A stretch of 64,000 bases of DNA from NCBI RefSeq assembly GCF_004366595.1, contig NZ_SORE01000001.1, positions 186,001 through 250,000 on the forward strand, in the 5' to 3' direction. Positions 35,788 through 44,814 of this stretch are shown here, one piece after another. Each line of letters starts with the position of its first letter. The stretch's first letter is position 1. The notes under the pieces are model-generated. The model saw nothing but the letters and a program-made list of their open reading frames with translations. It did not search any database and was not told where the DNA came from. A program made the position numbers and the translations under genes. The stretch comes from Paraburkholderia rhizosphaerae (GTDB lineage Bacteria; Pseudomonadota; Gammaproteobacteria; Burkholderiales; Burkholderiaceae).

Positions 35788-36834
35788 ATGAAACTGAACC
35801 TGGCGCCTTCCACTTATGGAGCCGACCCATTGGGTCTGGTTTGCAGCTTCCGGTTCGTGTCCGGTCAGCCGGGCGCACCGATCGACTCCGAGTCGGTCGA
35901 TGCCTGGCTCGCCGAACATCGAGCGAATCCGACGCGGGTAGACGGCGAGTTTCTCTGGTTGCACTTCAACCTCGCGCACGTCGCCAGCGAGCGCTGGATG
36001 CGCGCGAACCTGAATCTGCCAGATGAATATTACGAGGCGCTGCGCGAAGGCTCGCACTCGACGCGCATCGAGCATCAGCACGGTGCGCTGCTTGCAGTGG
36101 TCAACGACGTGATCTTCGACTTCGAGAAGACGCCGTCCGACATTGCAACGCTGTGGGTCTACACGCACAAGAACATCATGGTCACCGCGCGGCTCAAGCA
36201 GTTGCGCTCGGTGGACCGCCTGCGCGCCGCGGTGCGCGATGGCGAAATTTTCAGCACGCCGGCGGAATTGCTGATTCACCTGATGCGCGATCAGGCTGAT
36301 CTGCTCGTGCAGATCGTGCGCAGCAGCAGTATCGAAGTCGACCGGATCGAAGATCAATTCCTGTCGAAGCTCGCGGTGGAAAGCCGCCGCGATCTCGGCG
36401 CGATGCGGCGCGTGCTGGTGCGCCTGCAGCGCGTGCTCGCGCCGGAACCGGGGTCGATCTTCCGGCTGCTCGTGCGTCCGCCCGCATGGCTGTCGGAACA
36501 GGACGTTCAGCATTTGCGCGATTCGACCGAAGAATTTTCGCTGGTACTCGGCGATCTGTCGGGGCTGGCCGAACGGATCAAGCTGCTGCAGGAAGAAATT
36601 GCCGCACGCCTCGACGAACAAACTAACCGCACGCTGTTTACGCTGACGCTCGTCACGGTGCTCGCGCTGCCGATCAACATCATCGCGGGTCTGTTCGGGA
36701 TGAACGTCGGCGGCATTCCGCTCGCGGAGAATCATCACGGATTCTGGGTAATGGTGCTGACCGTCGTCGGGTCGACCGCGCTCGCGGGCTGGTGGGTGTT
36801 CCGGCGCAGAGGTCGGCCGTCGGACCGCTTGTAG
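35788..36834 (+). CDS. zntB: CorA/ZntB-family divalent cation transporter
   Basis: A 348-residue protein of the 2-TM-GxN family. A long soluble alpha/beta and coiled-coil domain (1-275) precedes two C-terminal membrane helices. The pore signature between them is GMNVGGIPLAEN, where CorA has GMN. The GGIP extension and overall length fit ZntB-type zinc transporters better than CorA. ATG 35788 lacks a strong ribosome site. The open frame extends 60 codons upstream, but that part is not family-like. The gene is followed, 158 bp on, by a phospholipase-D-like gene on the same strand. Confidence 0.85.
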   Translation: MKLNLAPSTYGADPLGLVCSFRFVSGQPGAPIDSESVDAWLAEHRANPTRVDGEFLWLHFNLAHVASERWMRANLNLPDEYYEALREGSHSTRIEHQHGALLAVVNDVIFDFEKTPSDIATLWVYTHKNIMVTARLKQLRSVDRLRAAVRDGEIFSTPAELLIHLMRDQADLLVQIVRSSSIEVDRIEDQFLSKLAVESRRDLGAMRRVLVRLQRVLAPEPGSIFRLLVRPPAWLSEQDVQHLRDSTEEFSLVLGDLSGLAERIKLLQEEIAARLDEQTNRTLFTLTLVTVLALPINIIAGLFGMNVGGIPLAENHHGFWVMVLTVVGSTALAGWWVFRRRGRPSDRL

Positions 36835-36992
36835 TTCACCGTGCTCGAGCTTCGCCGCTGAAAGCACACCGACTACGCACGGCATGCACCACGTCGGCGC
36901 GCTGACTCGAAAACGCCATACAAAATTCATCTATTCAATAGCCGCGTTAGCCAGACTGGCCTTTTCAGACTTCATCGTCGAGGAGGCCTCAC

Positions 36993-38765
36993 ATGGCTGT
37001 CGTCGTGCGCGCTTATCTGTCCCCCACGCTCGTGCTGCTGGCATTCGACTGGCCGCAAGGCAAAGGCCGGGATGATTTTCTCGGCTTCGCGATCAAGCGG
37101 ACGCCAGGTTTTGTCGACGCTTCGGGCGACACGCGCGAATCGGGCAGCTGGCTGCCGAACCGCGTCACGTTCGACGGCCCGGTGCCCGATACGCAGCGCG
37201 ACGCGCCTTCCAATGTCGCGCCGATCCAGAAGTTCATGTGGTGGGATGCGCGCATCGACCCGCCGGACCGTCAGCAGCACTTCGAGTATCAGGTGTATCC
37301 GGTCACCGGTACGCCCGCGTCGCCTCAATTGCAGGAAGCTGAGGTCGGCACTTGCCGCATCACGTTGCCGGCTCATATCGAGCACGGGTTCGGCAGCTGG
37401 TTCAATCGCGCAGTGGTCAGTTCGCAAGCGTTTGCGCGGATGGTCAACGCGTTGCATCTGCAACCGGGCGAAGCGCCATCGCCGCAACAGGCGCTGCGGC
37501 TCAGAACGTGGCTTGCGAACGACATCGAAGATACCTTCAAGACGATCTTCGCGGACGCGCGACGCGCCGCCGCCGCGGTGTATCACCTGACCGATACGCT
37601 GTGGGCGCTACCGGCATTCGTCGCGTTCGGTAAAGCGCAAGGCAAGGCAGCGCTTGCGCTCGTGTACGACTCGCATCAGGTACGCGAAAAGGGCAAGACG
37701 CTGCCGTCGCCGAACCAGCCGGCCGTCAATGCGCTGGAGGGCTTCGCAATGCTATCGCCGCGCGACAAAACGCACATCATGCACGACAAGTTCATCGTTG
37801 CCGACGAAGGCAACGGCCACACACGTCCCGCGCGACTGCTGACGGGTTCGGCGAACTTCACGACCGAAGGCCTCACCGAGCAGGCGAACGTGCTGCATCT
37901 GTTCGAGTCGTCCGCGCTCGCGCAGTTATATAACGACCGGGCCGCGAGCCTCGCGAAGAATCCGACGATCGCCGAGACCGCGAAACTCGCGGACGGGTGG
38001 TCAGACTCGGTAACGGTTGGCGACACGAAGGTGCGCGTGTGCTTCTCGCCCGAGCCCAAGAGCGCGCGCACGCAAATCGACACGATTGTCGAAGCCATTG
38101 GCGCTGCGAAACATTCGGTGATGTTCTGCCTGTTCATGCCGACCGACGCGCCGCTGCGCGACGCGTGCTTCGCAGCAGGCGACAAGGGGCTGATGATGTT
38201 CGGCCTCGTCAATCACATCAGCGAAAAATCGGCACAGGCGGCCGACGACGCACAACAGGATGGCAAGACGCTCAACACCACCGAGCTTGCGAACCTCGAG
38301 CTGTACCATCGCAGCAAGGAGCAGAAAGACGTGATCGACGCGGCATTCTTCTCACCGGCGACGGTGCCCGAAGGTTTTGTGCCGGAAATGCAGCTCTTCC
38401 CCGGCGAGCATGCGCCGCCCTTTGCGCCGGTGATCATCCACCACAAGTTTCTCGTGATCGATGCGGAAGGCGATAACCCGATTGTCTACACGGGCTCCGC
38501 GAACATGAGCAACAATTCCGAGCATTTCAACGACGAGAATGTGCTCGAGCTTCGCGGCAAACGCATCGCGGGCATTTATCTCGCGGAGTTCTTGCGTCTG
38601 TATGAGCACTATCGCGCGCGGGCTATTGCGATCAGCGAGCAGCAACGCGGCCAGAAACATCAGCGGCTGGTGCTGCAGCCCGATGGGAAATGGGCTGATA
38701 AGTATTTTGTCGACGGGAGCCCGGAAGAGAAGGCGCGAGTCGCTCTTGCGCATAACGCGAGCTGA
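36993..38765 (+). CDS. Phospholipase D-like protein with two HKD motifs
   Basis: A 590-residue soluble protein of the PLD superfamily. Two catalytic H-x-K-x4-D motifs are present: IMHDKFIVAD with a downstream LLTGSANFT, and IIHHKFLVID with YTGSANMSNN. Both are followed by the usual GSxN. The family hydrolyses or transfers phosphodiesters in phospholipids or nucleic acids. The N-terminal 190 residues are not PLD-like and were not recognised. No signal peptide is visible, so it is probably cytosolic or exported by another route. GGAGG lies six bases before the ATG. It is convergent with the mgtC-like gene. Confidence 0.85.
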   Translation: MAVVVRAYLSPTLVLLAFDWPQGKGRDDFLGFAIKRTPGFVDASGDTRESGSWLPNRVTFDGPVPDTQRDAPSNVAPIQKFMWWDARIDPPDRQQHFEYQVYPVTGTPASPQLQEAEVGTCRITLPAHIEHGFGSWFNRAVVSSQAFARMVNALHLQPGEAPSPQQALRLRTWLANDIEDTFKTIFADARRAAAAVYHLTDTLWALPAFVAFGKAQGKAALALVYDSHQVREKGKTLPSPNQPAVNALEGFAMLSPRDKTHIMHDKFIVADEGNGHTRPARLLTGSANFTTEGLTEQANVLHLFESSALAQLYNDRAASLAKNPTIAETAKLADGWSDSVTVGDTKVRVCFSPEPKSARTQIDTIVEAIGAAKHSVMFCLFMPTDAPLRDACFAAGDKGLMMFGLVNHISEKSAQAADDAQQDGKTLNTTELANLELYHRSKEQKDVIDAAFFSPATVPEGFVPEMQLFPGEHAPPFAPVIIHHKFLVIDAEGDNPIVYTGSANMSNNSEHFNDENVLELRGKRIAGIYLAEFLRLYEHYRARAIAISEQQRGQKHQRLVLQPDGKWADKYFVDGSPEEKARVALAHNAS

Positions 38766-38823
38766 TCTACGCGGCCAGTGCAGGCTTCAACGCGGGCGCG
38801 CTACAGGTGATGCGCGTCCCGCC

Positions 38824-39318
38824 CTACTCTTCGTTGTCCAGCATCGCATCCCGATGCTCCTGCGGCTTAGCAAGCCAATGCCGATGCAATGCGTGCTCGG
38901 CGACGCGGCCAATTACCAGCAGCAGGATGAACAGAATCGTCGCGATCACTGCGACCGACCATGCGCCTACGCCACACACAATGCCTAGCGCCGCAGTTAC
39001 CCAGATTGACGCCGCGGTAGTGAGACCGCGAATCTTGTCCCCGTCGACGTTCTGCACGATGACACCGGCGCCGAGAAAACCGATGCCCGTCACGATGCCT
39101 TGAATCGCTCGCGACGTCGCATCGTTGCCGGCTATGCCATGCAGTGCAAAACCCGCCCCCGCCATCGTCACCAGACACGAACCGAGTGCCACAAGGCCCA
39201 GCGTTTTCACGCCGGTCGGCTTGCCGCGCATGTTGCGATCGACGCCGACGATGCAGCCCAGCAGCATCGCGATCGCCATCCGCAACAACGCTTCCTTGAA
39301 AATTGGATCGGGTAGCAC
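38824..39318 (-). CDS. MgtC/SapB-family membrane protein
   Basis: A 164-residue protein with about five membrane helices and the MgtC signature block LLGCIVGVDRNMRGKPTGVKTLGLVALGSCLVT, followed by QGIVTGIGFLGAGVI and a late TTAASIWVTAALGI. MgtC proteins affect Mg starvation survival and ATP synthase or membrane potential control. It lacks the C-terminal ACT-like domain of MgtC proper, so it belongs to the short SapB-like form. It lies 15 bp after a hypothetical gene on the same strand. Confidence 0.9.
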   Translation of the reverse strand: MLPDPIFKEALLRMAIAMLLGCIVGVDRNMRGKPTGVKTLGLVALGSCLVTMAGAGFALHGIAGNDATSRAIQGIVTGIGFLGAGVIVQNVDGDKIRGLTTAASIWVTAALGIVCGVGAWSVAVIATILFILLLVIGRVAEHALHRHWLAKPQEHRDAMLDNEE

Positions 39319-39333
39319 GGCGGGCGCTCGGCT

Positions 39334-39840
39334 CTATGGCTTCCACGGCCAGGACGGGTAGAAACCGCCTGGGTCGGACTCGGACGATGCTGCTTCGGCT
39401 TGCTTGCCACGCGACTGGCCGGCGCGATGCGCTGCCTTCGATGTTATGGCCGCTTCAGTGGGCAATGGCGGTAATCCGTCGCCGAACCAGTGCACGTCCT
39501 GTTTCAGCGTATCGACGTATGCGTGCCAGCCGTCGATATCGGCGACGAACAACGCGTCGCGCACCACAGCTGCGAGACGTTGGCGATTCAGTTCGGCTTC
39601 GAGCAATTCAGCTGGCCACACGGCGAACGCTGCGCTCACGCGCTGGGTGAATCCATGCACGGTCATTTCGGCAGGTGCGAGTGGCAAAAGCGGCAAACTG
39701 GCGAGGGCGCGATGCTCGGACACCAACTCGAGCACCGTAACCGATCTGTCGCCTGAGTAGGCGAGCAGCTTGTCCATCGCATCGAGCACTGCACCGAGAT
39801 GCAACAGCAGTGCCCGACGTTCAAACGCGTCTTTCATCAC
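39334..39840 (-). CDS. Hypothetical protein (168 aa)
   Basis: A 168-residue soluble protein without recognised domain. The first 130 residues are helical by composition (LLLHLGAVLDAMDKLLAYS at the start, FAVWPAELLEAELNRQRLA in the middle). The tail is Ser/Gly-rich and ends FYPSWPWKP. It precedes the mgtC-like gene by 15 bp and is probably co-transcribed with it. No signal peptide or membrane helix is seen. Confidence 0.65.
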   Translation of the reverse strand: MMKDAFERRALLLHLGAVLDAMDKLLAYSGDRSVTVLELVSEHRALASLPLLPLAPAEMTVHGFTQRVSAAFAVWPAELLEAELNRQRLAAVVRDALFVADIDGWHAYVDTLKQDVHWFGDGLPPLPTEAAITSKAAHRAGQSRGKQAEAASSESDPGGFYPSWPWKP

Positions 39841-39908
39841 ATGTTCCGCCTGTCAGTCAGGCCCATCATTTTAGACCGACTGACGCGGGATGCCTGAAAA
39901 GCAACGGA

Positions 39909-40112
39909 TCAGAACCCCTGCAGCGTACTCGTTGATTGCGCGATCAGGCTCACGACGCCATAGATCACTGCACCAATGCACGCTGCCATGAATACGGCGA
40001 CAAACGGCAGTAGAACAAGGTTGATGTTAGCGAAGTCGGCTTCATGCGATGCGCGCTTACGCACACCGAAGAAGCTCGAAAGAACGATGCGCACGAGGCG
40101 GAGGAAATCCAT
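39909..40112 (-). CDS. DUF2970 membrane protein
   Basis: A 67-residue protein with the DUF2970 pattern: an amphipathic start with SSFFGVRKRASHEADFAN and one C-terminal membrane helix from about residue 35 to 58. Function is unknown in the family. ATG 40112 has AGGAG seven bases upstream; an earlier ATG at 40145 does not. It lies about 70 bp upstream of the hypothetical-mgtC pair on the same strand. Confidence 0.75.
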   Translation of the reverse strand: MDFLRLVRIVLSSFFGVRKRASHEADFANINLVLLPFVAVFMAACIGAVIYGVVSLIAQSTSTLQGF

Positions 40113-40235
40113 GGCGATGCTCCTGACGAACGAGATTGGCTCCATCATCGAACCAGTCAGGAATCGCAAACAGCAGCAGATGCGCGTGAAATGAGGTAAG
40201 CACGGGTGGCAATTTGTCGCAGCGGCATGGCGCAC

Positions 40236-40263
40236 CGCCGGGACCGTTGAACCGTTCCCGGCG
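40236..40263 (-). terminator. Hairpin after the DUF4148 gene
   Basis: An eight-base stem CGCCGGGA/TCCCGGCG with a 12-base loop lies 35 bp past the stop of the DUF4148 gene (minus strand). No U-tract follows, so termination is uncertain. Confidence 0.35.
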
Positions 40264-40297
40264 TGCGTGGTGACGAGCGTGGTGGAAAGCGCCGCGA

Positions 40298-40573
40298 TTA
40301 GCGCGCGGCGATCTTGCCGTCGTGGTAATCGACGCTCGGGCTCGCTTCGCCCGGATGCTTCGCGATCGCATGCAGTTGCTTGTTGCGTGCGATCTGCTCG
40401 TCGGTCGGCGGATAGCTGGTCTTACTGACCGGAAGCATGCCGTCATGACGCGCCTGCGCAAGTTCCTGCTGCACCTGTTCGCGCGTCTTGCCTTGTGCGA
40501 GCGCGGCTTCGGTGGCGAATGCGGCGCACAGCGACGCGGTGACCGCCAGCAGAGAAAGTTTTGCGGAACTCAT
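40298..40573 (-). CDS. DUF4148 secreted protein
   Basis: A 91-residue exported protein of the DUF4148 family common in Burkholderiaceae. A signal peptide of about 26 residues ends in TEAALAQG. The mature part carries the family pattern KTREQVQQELAQARHDGMLP followed by SKTSYPPTDEQIARNKQ. Function is unknown. ATG 40573 has AGGAG seven bases upstream. It is flanked by other small envelope genes. Confidence 0.85.
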   Translation of the reverse strand: MSSAKLSLLAVTASLCAAFATEAALAQGKTREQVQQELAQARHDGMLPVSKTSYPPTDEQIARNKQLHAIAKHPGEASPSVDYHDGKIAAR

Positions 40574-40717
40574 GGCCAATCTCCTGAAGATGATCGCCGG
40601 GGTGGCTGATCGTGTCTTCAGTTTGCGCAGCCGACGGTGCGTTTCGATGATCGGCGGATGACAAATTCGCTGGATTGGCTCCCGCGGCATGCAACGGGCG
40701 ATGGCAGCGAAAACGCT

Positions 40718-40915
40718 TCAGCTGCCGCGACCCGCGAGTGCGCGTTCGATTTTCCTGTCTGTCTTGTATTGGCCCAACGCGTAGACCGACCAGATTGCAG
40801 CCGGCAGCCAACCGATGATGGTGAGTTGCAGGACCAGACAGACAACACCGGCGATTGGCCGGCCGATCGTGAAAAACTGGAACCACGGAAGAAGCAGGGC
40901 AAGCAGCAAGCGCAT
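40718..40915 (-). CDS. Pmp3/YqaE-family small membrane protein
   Basis: A 65-residue protein with two membrane helices, resembling the Pmp3/YqaE family. The second half, LQLTIIGWLPAAIWSVYAL, has the IGWLPAxIxA signature, followed by a basic tail QYKTDRK. Pmp3 proteins modulate membrane potential under salt or cold stress. ATG 40915 has GAGGA five bases upstream. The orientation matches the DUF4148 gene 144 bp downstream. Confidence 0.8.
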   Translation of the reverse strand: MRLLLALLLPWFQFFTIGRPIAGVVCLVLQLTIIGWLPAAIWSVYALGQYKTDRKIERALAGRGS

Positions 40916-41242
40916 ACAGTTCCTCGAAAACAGGCTGTGTACCGGGCAACCGGCCGGCGCGGTGCGTGGCGCGCACGCGCGCGTCAACACCAACTTGACG
41001 GCACCGGGACGGTAACACAAGAGATGACCGCCGCTTTTTTGATCGGGCTAAACGACCCACCCAACCCGGTATGGCAGCACTTTCATGCACTCCGATGCGA
41101 ATTGACTGACGCAATCGGACCACTGGTGTGCCACGTGCGTGCGTCCTTGTTGCGCAGCCGTCGCAACTGGTGGAGGATGTGGCTTCCTGCACGCGCGCGG
41201 GCGCGCCCGACCCGTCACGATGTGTTGCCCTATGCGTCGATC
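40916..41242. other. Intergenic region (327 bp)
   Basis: It lies between the Pmp3-like gene (minus) and the cardiolipin-synthase-like gene (plus). A plus-strand frame stays open through it into the latter, but it is Arg-rich and lacks a signal sequence until ATG 41243. No promoter boxes or repeats were recognised. Confidence 0.45.
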
Positions 41243-42832
41243 ATGAAACTCCTGAGCGTTTCAATCGCCTCTAGTATCGCGACCCGATGCGGCACGGCGG
41301 TGTTCTGCGCGCTGAGCGCCACTTTGCTCGTGGCCTGCAGTCTTCCGCCGCTCGGCGACCGGAAGCCGTCCACAGCCCTGTCAACTGACGAAGTGGTAAC
41401 CACCCGGCTTGGCCGGGTGACAGAGAAGGACCTGAACGACCATCCGGGGCTCACCGGCATCGATCCCCTCGCAGATCCCTTAGAGTCCTTTGCCGCGCGA
41501 GTCGACCTGGCGCGAACGGCCGAACGGACGCTCGATGTTCAATACTACATATGGCGTAACGACCTCACCGGCACCTTGCTGCTTGAAGAACTGCAGGAGG
41601 CCGCGAGTCGTGGCGTGCGCGTACGGCTCCTGCTGGATGACAACGGCATCCCATCGTCAATGGACGATATCCTCGCCGCGCTAGCCGCTCAACCCAACAT
41701 CGAGGTGCGCCTGTTCAATCCGTTTGTTTGGCGAAAGCCGAAGTTCGTCGGTTTCGTCACCGACTTCTCGCGGCTAAACAGACGCATGCACAACAAGTCG
41801 ATGACGGCCGACGGCATCGCAACCATCATCGGCGGACGAAATATCGGCGACGAGTATTTCGGTGCGACTGACGGCGTGGTGTTCGCGGACCTCGACGTGC
41901 TGGCAATCGGCCCCGCGGCGAGAGAGGTGGAAAACGACTTCGACCGGTACTGGGCCAGTGCATTGGCCTACCCCGCCGAACAGATCCTTCCACGCGCGAA
42001 GCCCGACGAACTTCACGAACTCGATGAGTCTGCGCGTGCGGTACATCGAGACCCGGCGGCCGCTGCTTACGTGGAATCACTCCAGAAGACGACCGACGTG
42101 CGGCGCCTTGTCGATGGTACGCTACCGCTCGATTGGGCCCGCGCGCGCCTCGTCAGCGATGACCCGACCAAAGCGCTCGGCACGGCACCGCCGGAATCGC
42201 TGGTGTTGCCTCAACTGCTAGCGAAGCTGGGCAGACCGACACATGAATTCGATCTGATTTCCCCGTATTTCGTGCCGGGTGAAGACGGCACACGCTACCT
42301 GACGGAGCTCGCTAGCTCGGGAATCACCGTTCGGGTGCTGACCAATTCGCTCGAAGCGACGGATGTCGTGCCGGTCCACTCCGGTTACGCCAAAAGACGT
42401 GTGGCGTTGCTTCACGGGGATGTTCAACTGTACGAACTGCGTCGCACTGCGGGCGCTACGGCTCATAAGCATTTCAGCACCGGCATCTTCGGTAGTTCAG
42501 GCGGCTCAAGCCTCCACGCGAAGACCTTTGCTGTCGATTCCGAGCGTGTATTCGTCGGTTCGCTGAATCTCGATCCGCGTTCCGCGAATCTGAACACCGA
42601 GCTGGGACTGGTGATCGACAGTCCGGAACTCGCCATACGCATCGAGTCCATATTCTGGCAGCTGGTGCCGAAGCTGGCCTACGAGGTGAAAATTGACAGT
42701 AACGACAAGTTGTATTGGACCCGGCAGTACGGCGGCGAGACCATCCGCTACGACACCGAGCCAAACTCAACATGGTTCGATCGACTAACCGTTACGGTCT
42801 TCTCCATCCTGCCGATCGAATGGCTCCTGTAA
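41243..42832 (+). CDS. ClsC/YmdC-like phospholipase D family lipoprotein (cardiolipin synthase-like)
   Basis: A 529-residue PLD-superfamily protein. A lipoprotein signal ends in the lipobox LVAC before SLPP, so it should be anchored in the outer or inner membrane. Two HKD motifs are intact: MHNKSMTADGIATIIGGRN and LHAKTFAVDSERVFVGSLN. The region TLDVQYYIWRNDLTG and the C-terminal ending SILPIEWLL are typical of the ClsC (YmdC) branch, which makes cardiolipin from phosphatidylglycerol and phosphatidylethanolamine in E. coli. No ClsC partner (YmdB) lies nearby. The start is ATG 41243 by the signal peptide; there is no strong ribosome site. Confidence 0.85.
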   Translation: MKLLSVSIASSIATRCGTAVFCALSATLLVACSLPPLGDRKPSTALSTDEVVTTRLGRVTEKDLNDHPGLTGIDPLADPLESFAARVDLARTAERTLDVQYYIWRNDLTGTLLLEELQEAASRGVRVRLLLDDNGIPSSMDDILAALAAQPNIEVRLFNPFVWRKPKFVGFVTDFSRLNRRMHNKSMTADGIATIIGGRNIGDEYFGATDGVVFADLDVLAIGPAAREVENDFDRYWASALAYPAEQILPRAKPDELHELDESARAVHRDPAAAAYVESLQKTTDVRRLVDGTLPLDWARARLVSDDPTKALGTAPPESLVLPQLLAKLGRPTHEFDLISPYFVPGEDGTRYLTELASSGITVRVLTNSLEATDVVPVHSGYAKRRVALLHGDVQLYELRRTAGATAHKHFSTGIFGSSGGSSLHAKTFAVDSERVFVGSLNLDPRSANLNTELGLVIDSPELAIRIESIFWQLVPKLAYEVKIDSNDKLYWTRQYGGETIRYDTEPNSTWFDRLTVTVFSILPIEWLL

Positions 42833-42839
42833 TGCGGCG

Positions 42840-43008
42840 AGCCTTTTGTGACTGGCCGCATACTCGCGCGGTGTCAATCGTAACGGGACTTGAATGCACG
42901 GCTGAAGTGCGCGTGATTCGTAAAGCCGCACTGAAACGCGATCGCCTTGACCGCGCCGTGCGACGAGTCAGCGCGCAGCTGCCGCGCCGCATGTTCGAGG
43001 CGTAGTTC
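42840..43008 (-). pseudogene. Decayed AraC-family regulator fragment
   Basis: On the minus strand one frame reads RLEHAARQLRADSSHGAVK, then AIAFQCGFTNHAHFSRAFK and SRY, with stops on both sides. This is the second helix-turn-helix of an AraC-type regulator. A one-base shift after SRY restores LTPREY, the usual next motif. Only the C-terminal DNA-binding part remains; the N-terminal sensor and first HTH are absent. It lies between the clsC-like gene and the sensor kinase gene. Confidence 0.7.
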
Positions 43009-43044
43009 TCACCATGCTGCCGGGCGCACAACAGGCCTACAGCT

Positions 43045-44646
43045 TCAAGGTCCGGGTATGTTTTTCTCGCAGCCCGGCAACTGCATCAGGAACGTAACCC
43101 CCTGCGGCGAGTTTACGCTCACTGTCAGCCGCCCTTTGTGCCCTTCGACGATCGATCGGCAGATCGACAACCCCATGCCCATTCCTTCATGCTTGGTCGT
43201 ATAGAACGGTTCGAACAGACGCGCGATGTCGTCGGGCGCAATGCCAGGCCCCGAATCGCGCACCATTACATGGATGCCGGTAGATTCGTCTTGGCTCGTT
43301 TCGATCGTAAGCACTCTTTGTCGATCGTCGACGTCGCTCATCGCTTCAATCGCGTTGATGATCAGATTCAGCACCACCTGTTGAAGCTGCACGCGCTCCC
43401 CCAGGACAAGGGGTAAACCGTCGTCGAGCTCCATTCGCACCGAGACGCTGTGTTTCATGGCCTCGCTAGATGTCAGCGTCACGACTTCGCGAATTGCGTC
43501 ATTGATCTGCACCCGCTCCGTATGCATCGGCGATCGCTTTACGAGGTCGCGAATATGATTCATCACGTCGCAGGCGCGCGTGGCTTCCTTAATGATCCTT
43601 TCGAATGCCAGGCGGACCTCACCCGGGTCCGGCGACCGGGCGCTCAGCCAGCGCAGACCTGCCTGCGCATTCGTCACGCACGCGCCGATCGGCTGCTTCA
43701 CTTCGTGGCTGATAGACGCGACGAGTTGCCCCATCGTCGTCACGCGGTTGGCGTGCGCGAGTGCCGCCTGAATTTCGCCGTAACGCCGCTCGCTTTCGCG
43801 CGCTTCGGCCTCCGCGCGCTTACGCTCCGTCAGATCAAGCACGAACGAAACACCCTCGTTGCCGCCTTTTTCGAAGGCCGCGACGCCGACCAGCACCGGC
43901 ACCCGGCTACCGTCCTTTCGGAAATATTCCTTCTCGAAGGGCTGCAGGGTGCCTGTCTGTTTGAGTTCCAGCAGCCAATGCTCGACATCGCGCTCGCGCC
44001 ATTCCGGCGGCGTCAATTCAGTCAGGCGGACACGGCCCGAGTCGAGATCATCGCGCTCGTAGCCGAGGATGCGCAAAAACGTGTCATTGGCGTCAATGAT
44101 GCGAGTTCCAGTCCACATGAAGACGCCAATGATGTCGGCGTCGACCAGACGCTGAATCTTCGCTTCGCGCTCCTTGAGCTGTTTGTCCAGCATGTCAAAC
44201 AGCTTCAAGTCCGCTTCCAGCACATCGCGCCATTTAAGCAGAAGTCTGAAGAAAAGATCGCTGTATGCGTTGCGTTTGCTGTCGAGCACGCAGATCGTGC
44301 CGAAGATCTGTCCATCAGGCCAGCTGACCGGAACGCCAAGATACGAAATCATCCCCAGTTTGATATCGGGGTTTGATTTCCACGCGTCATCCTGAAGTGC
44401 GTCGGGAACCAGCAACGGCCGGCGGGTCTTCATCACGGTCTCGCAATAAAGACCTGAATTCAAAGGCGCGGTTTCGGCTGGCTCGTAAGGATTCCCACTA
44501 GATTTGCTCGATACGAGCACCCTGATGTTCGGAGGCTCGACTCGCATGATCAACGCCGAAGGCACCTGCACGATTTCGGCAAGCAGATCGACCATCTCCT
44601 GCCACTTGGTGACGGTTTCGGTCGGTAGCTGCGCAAAATGTTGCAT
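43045..44646 (-). CDS. Soluble histidine kinase (GAF-PAS-HisKA-HATPase)
   Basis: A 533-residue kinase without membrane helices. A GAF domain (about 15-160) with YLGVPVSWPDGQIFGTICVLD is followed by a coiled coil, a PAS domain (170-280) and a short linker. The phospho-acceptor helix reads LVASISHEVKQPIGACVTN, the H-E-V-x-Q-P form. The ATPase domain has LGERVQLQQVVLNLIINAIEAM, DSGPGI and GMGMGLSICRS. The same kinase type ends the giant fusion protein at 49008. No response regulator is adjacent; the closest is the FixJ-like protein at 47650. AAGGGG precedes the ATG. Confidence 0.9.
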   Translation of the reverse strand: MQHFAQLPTETVTKWQEMVDLLAEIVQVPSALIMRVEPPNIRVLVSSKSSGNPYEPAETAPLNSGLYCETVMKTRRPLLVPDALQDDAWKSNPDIKLGMISYLGVPVSWPDGQIFGTICVLDSKRNAYSDLFFRLLLKWRDVLEADLKLFDMLDKQLKEREAKIQRLVDADIIGVFMWTGTRIIDANDTFLRILGYERDDLDSGRVRLTELTPPEWRERDVEHWLLELKQTGTLQPFEKEYFRKDGSRVPVLVGVAAFEKGGNEGVSFVLDLTERKRAEAEARESERRYGEIQAALAHANRVTTMGQLVASISHEVKQPIGACVTNAQAGLRWLSARSPDPGEVRLAFERIIKEATRACDVMNHIRDLVKRSPMHTERVQINDAIREVVTLTSSEAMKHSVSVRMELDDGLPLVLGERVQLQQVVLNLIINAIEAMSDVDDRQRVLTIETSQDESTGIHVMVRDSGPGIAPDDIARLFEPFYTTKHEGMGMGLSICRSIVEGHKGRLTVSVNSPQGVTFLMQLPGCEKNIPGP

Positions 44647-44814
44647 GGTCCCCCTTCATTGAGGAACGATTGATCTGATCAATTCATGAACGCATCTAAA
44701 TTGTAGCCTTTCAAAATAGCCGCAGGCGGCGCCAACTGCCGCCGCGTCGAATAGCGATTCATCGCGCCTGCGCCGTGCGGACGATGTTCGACCGCACGGC
44801 ACGCTTACGCTTGA

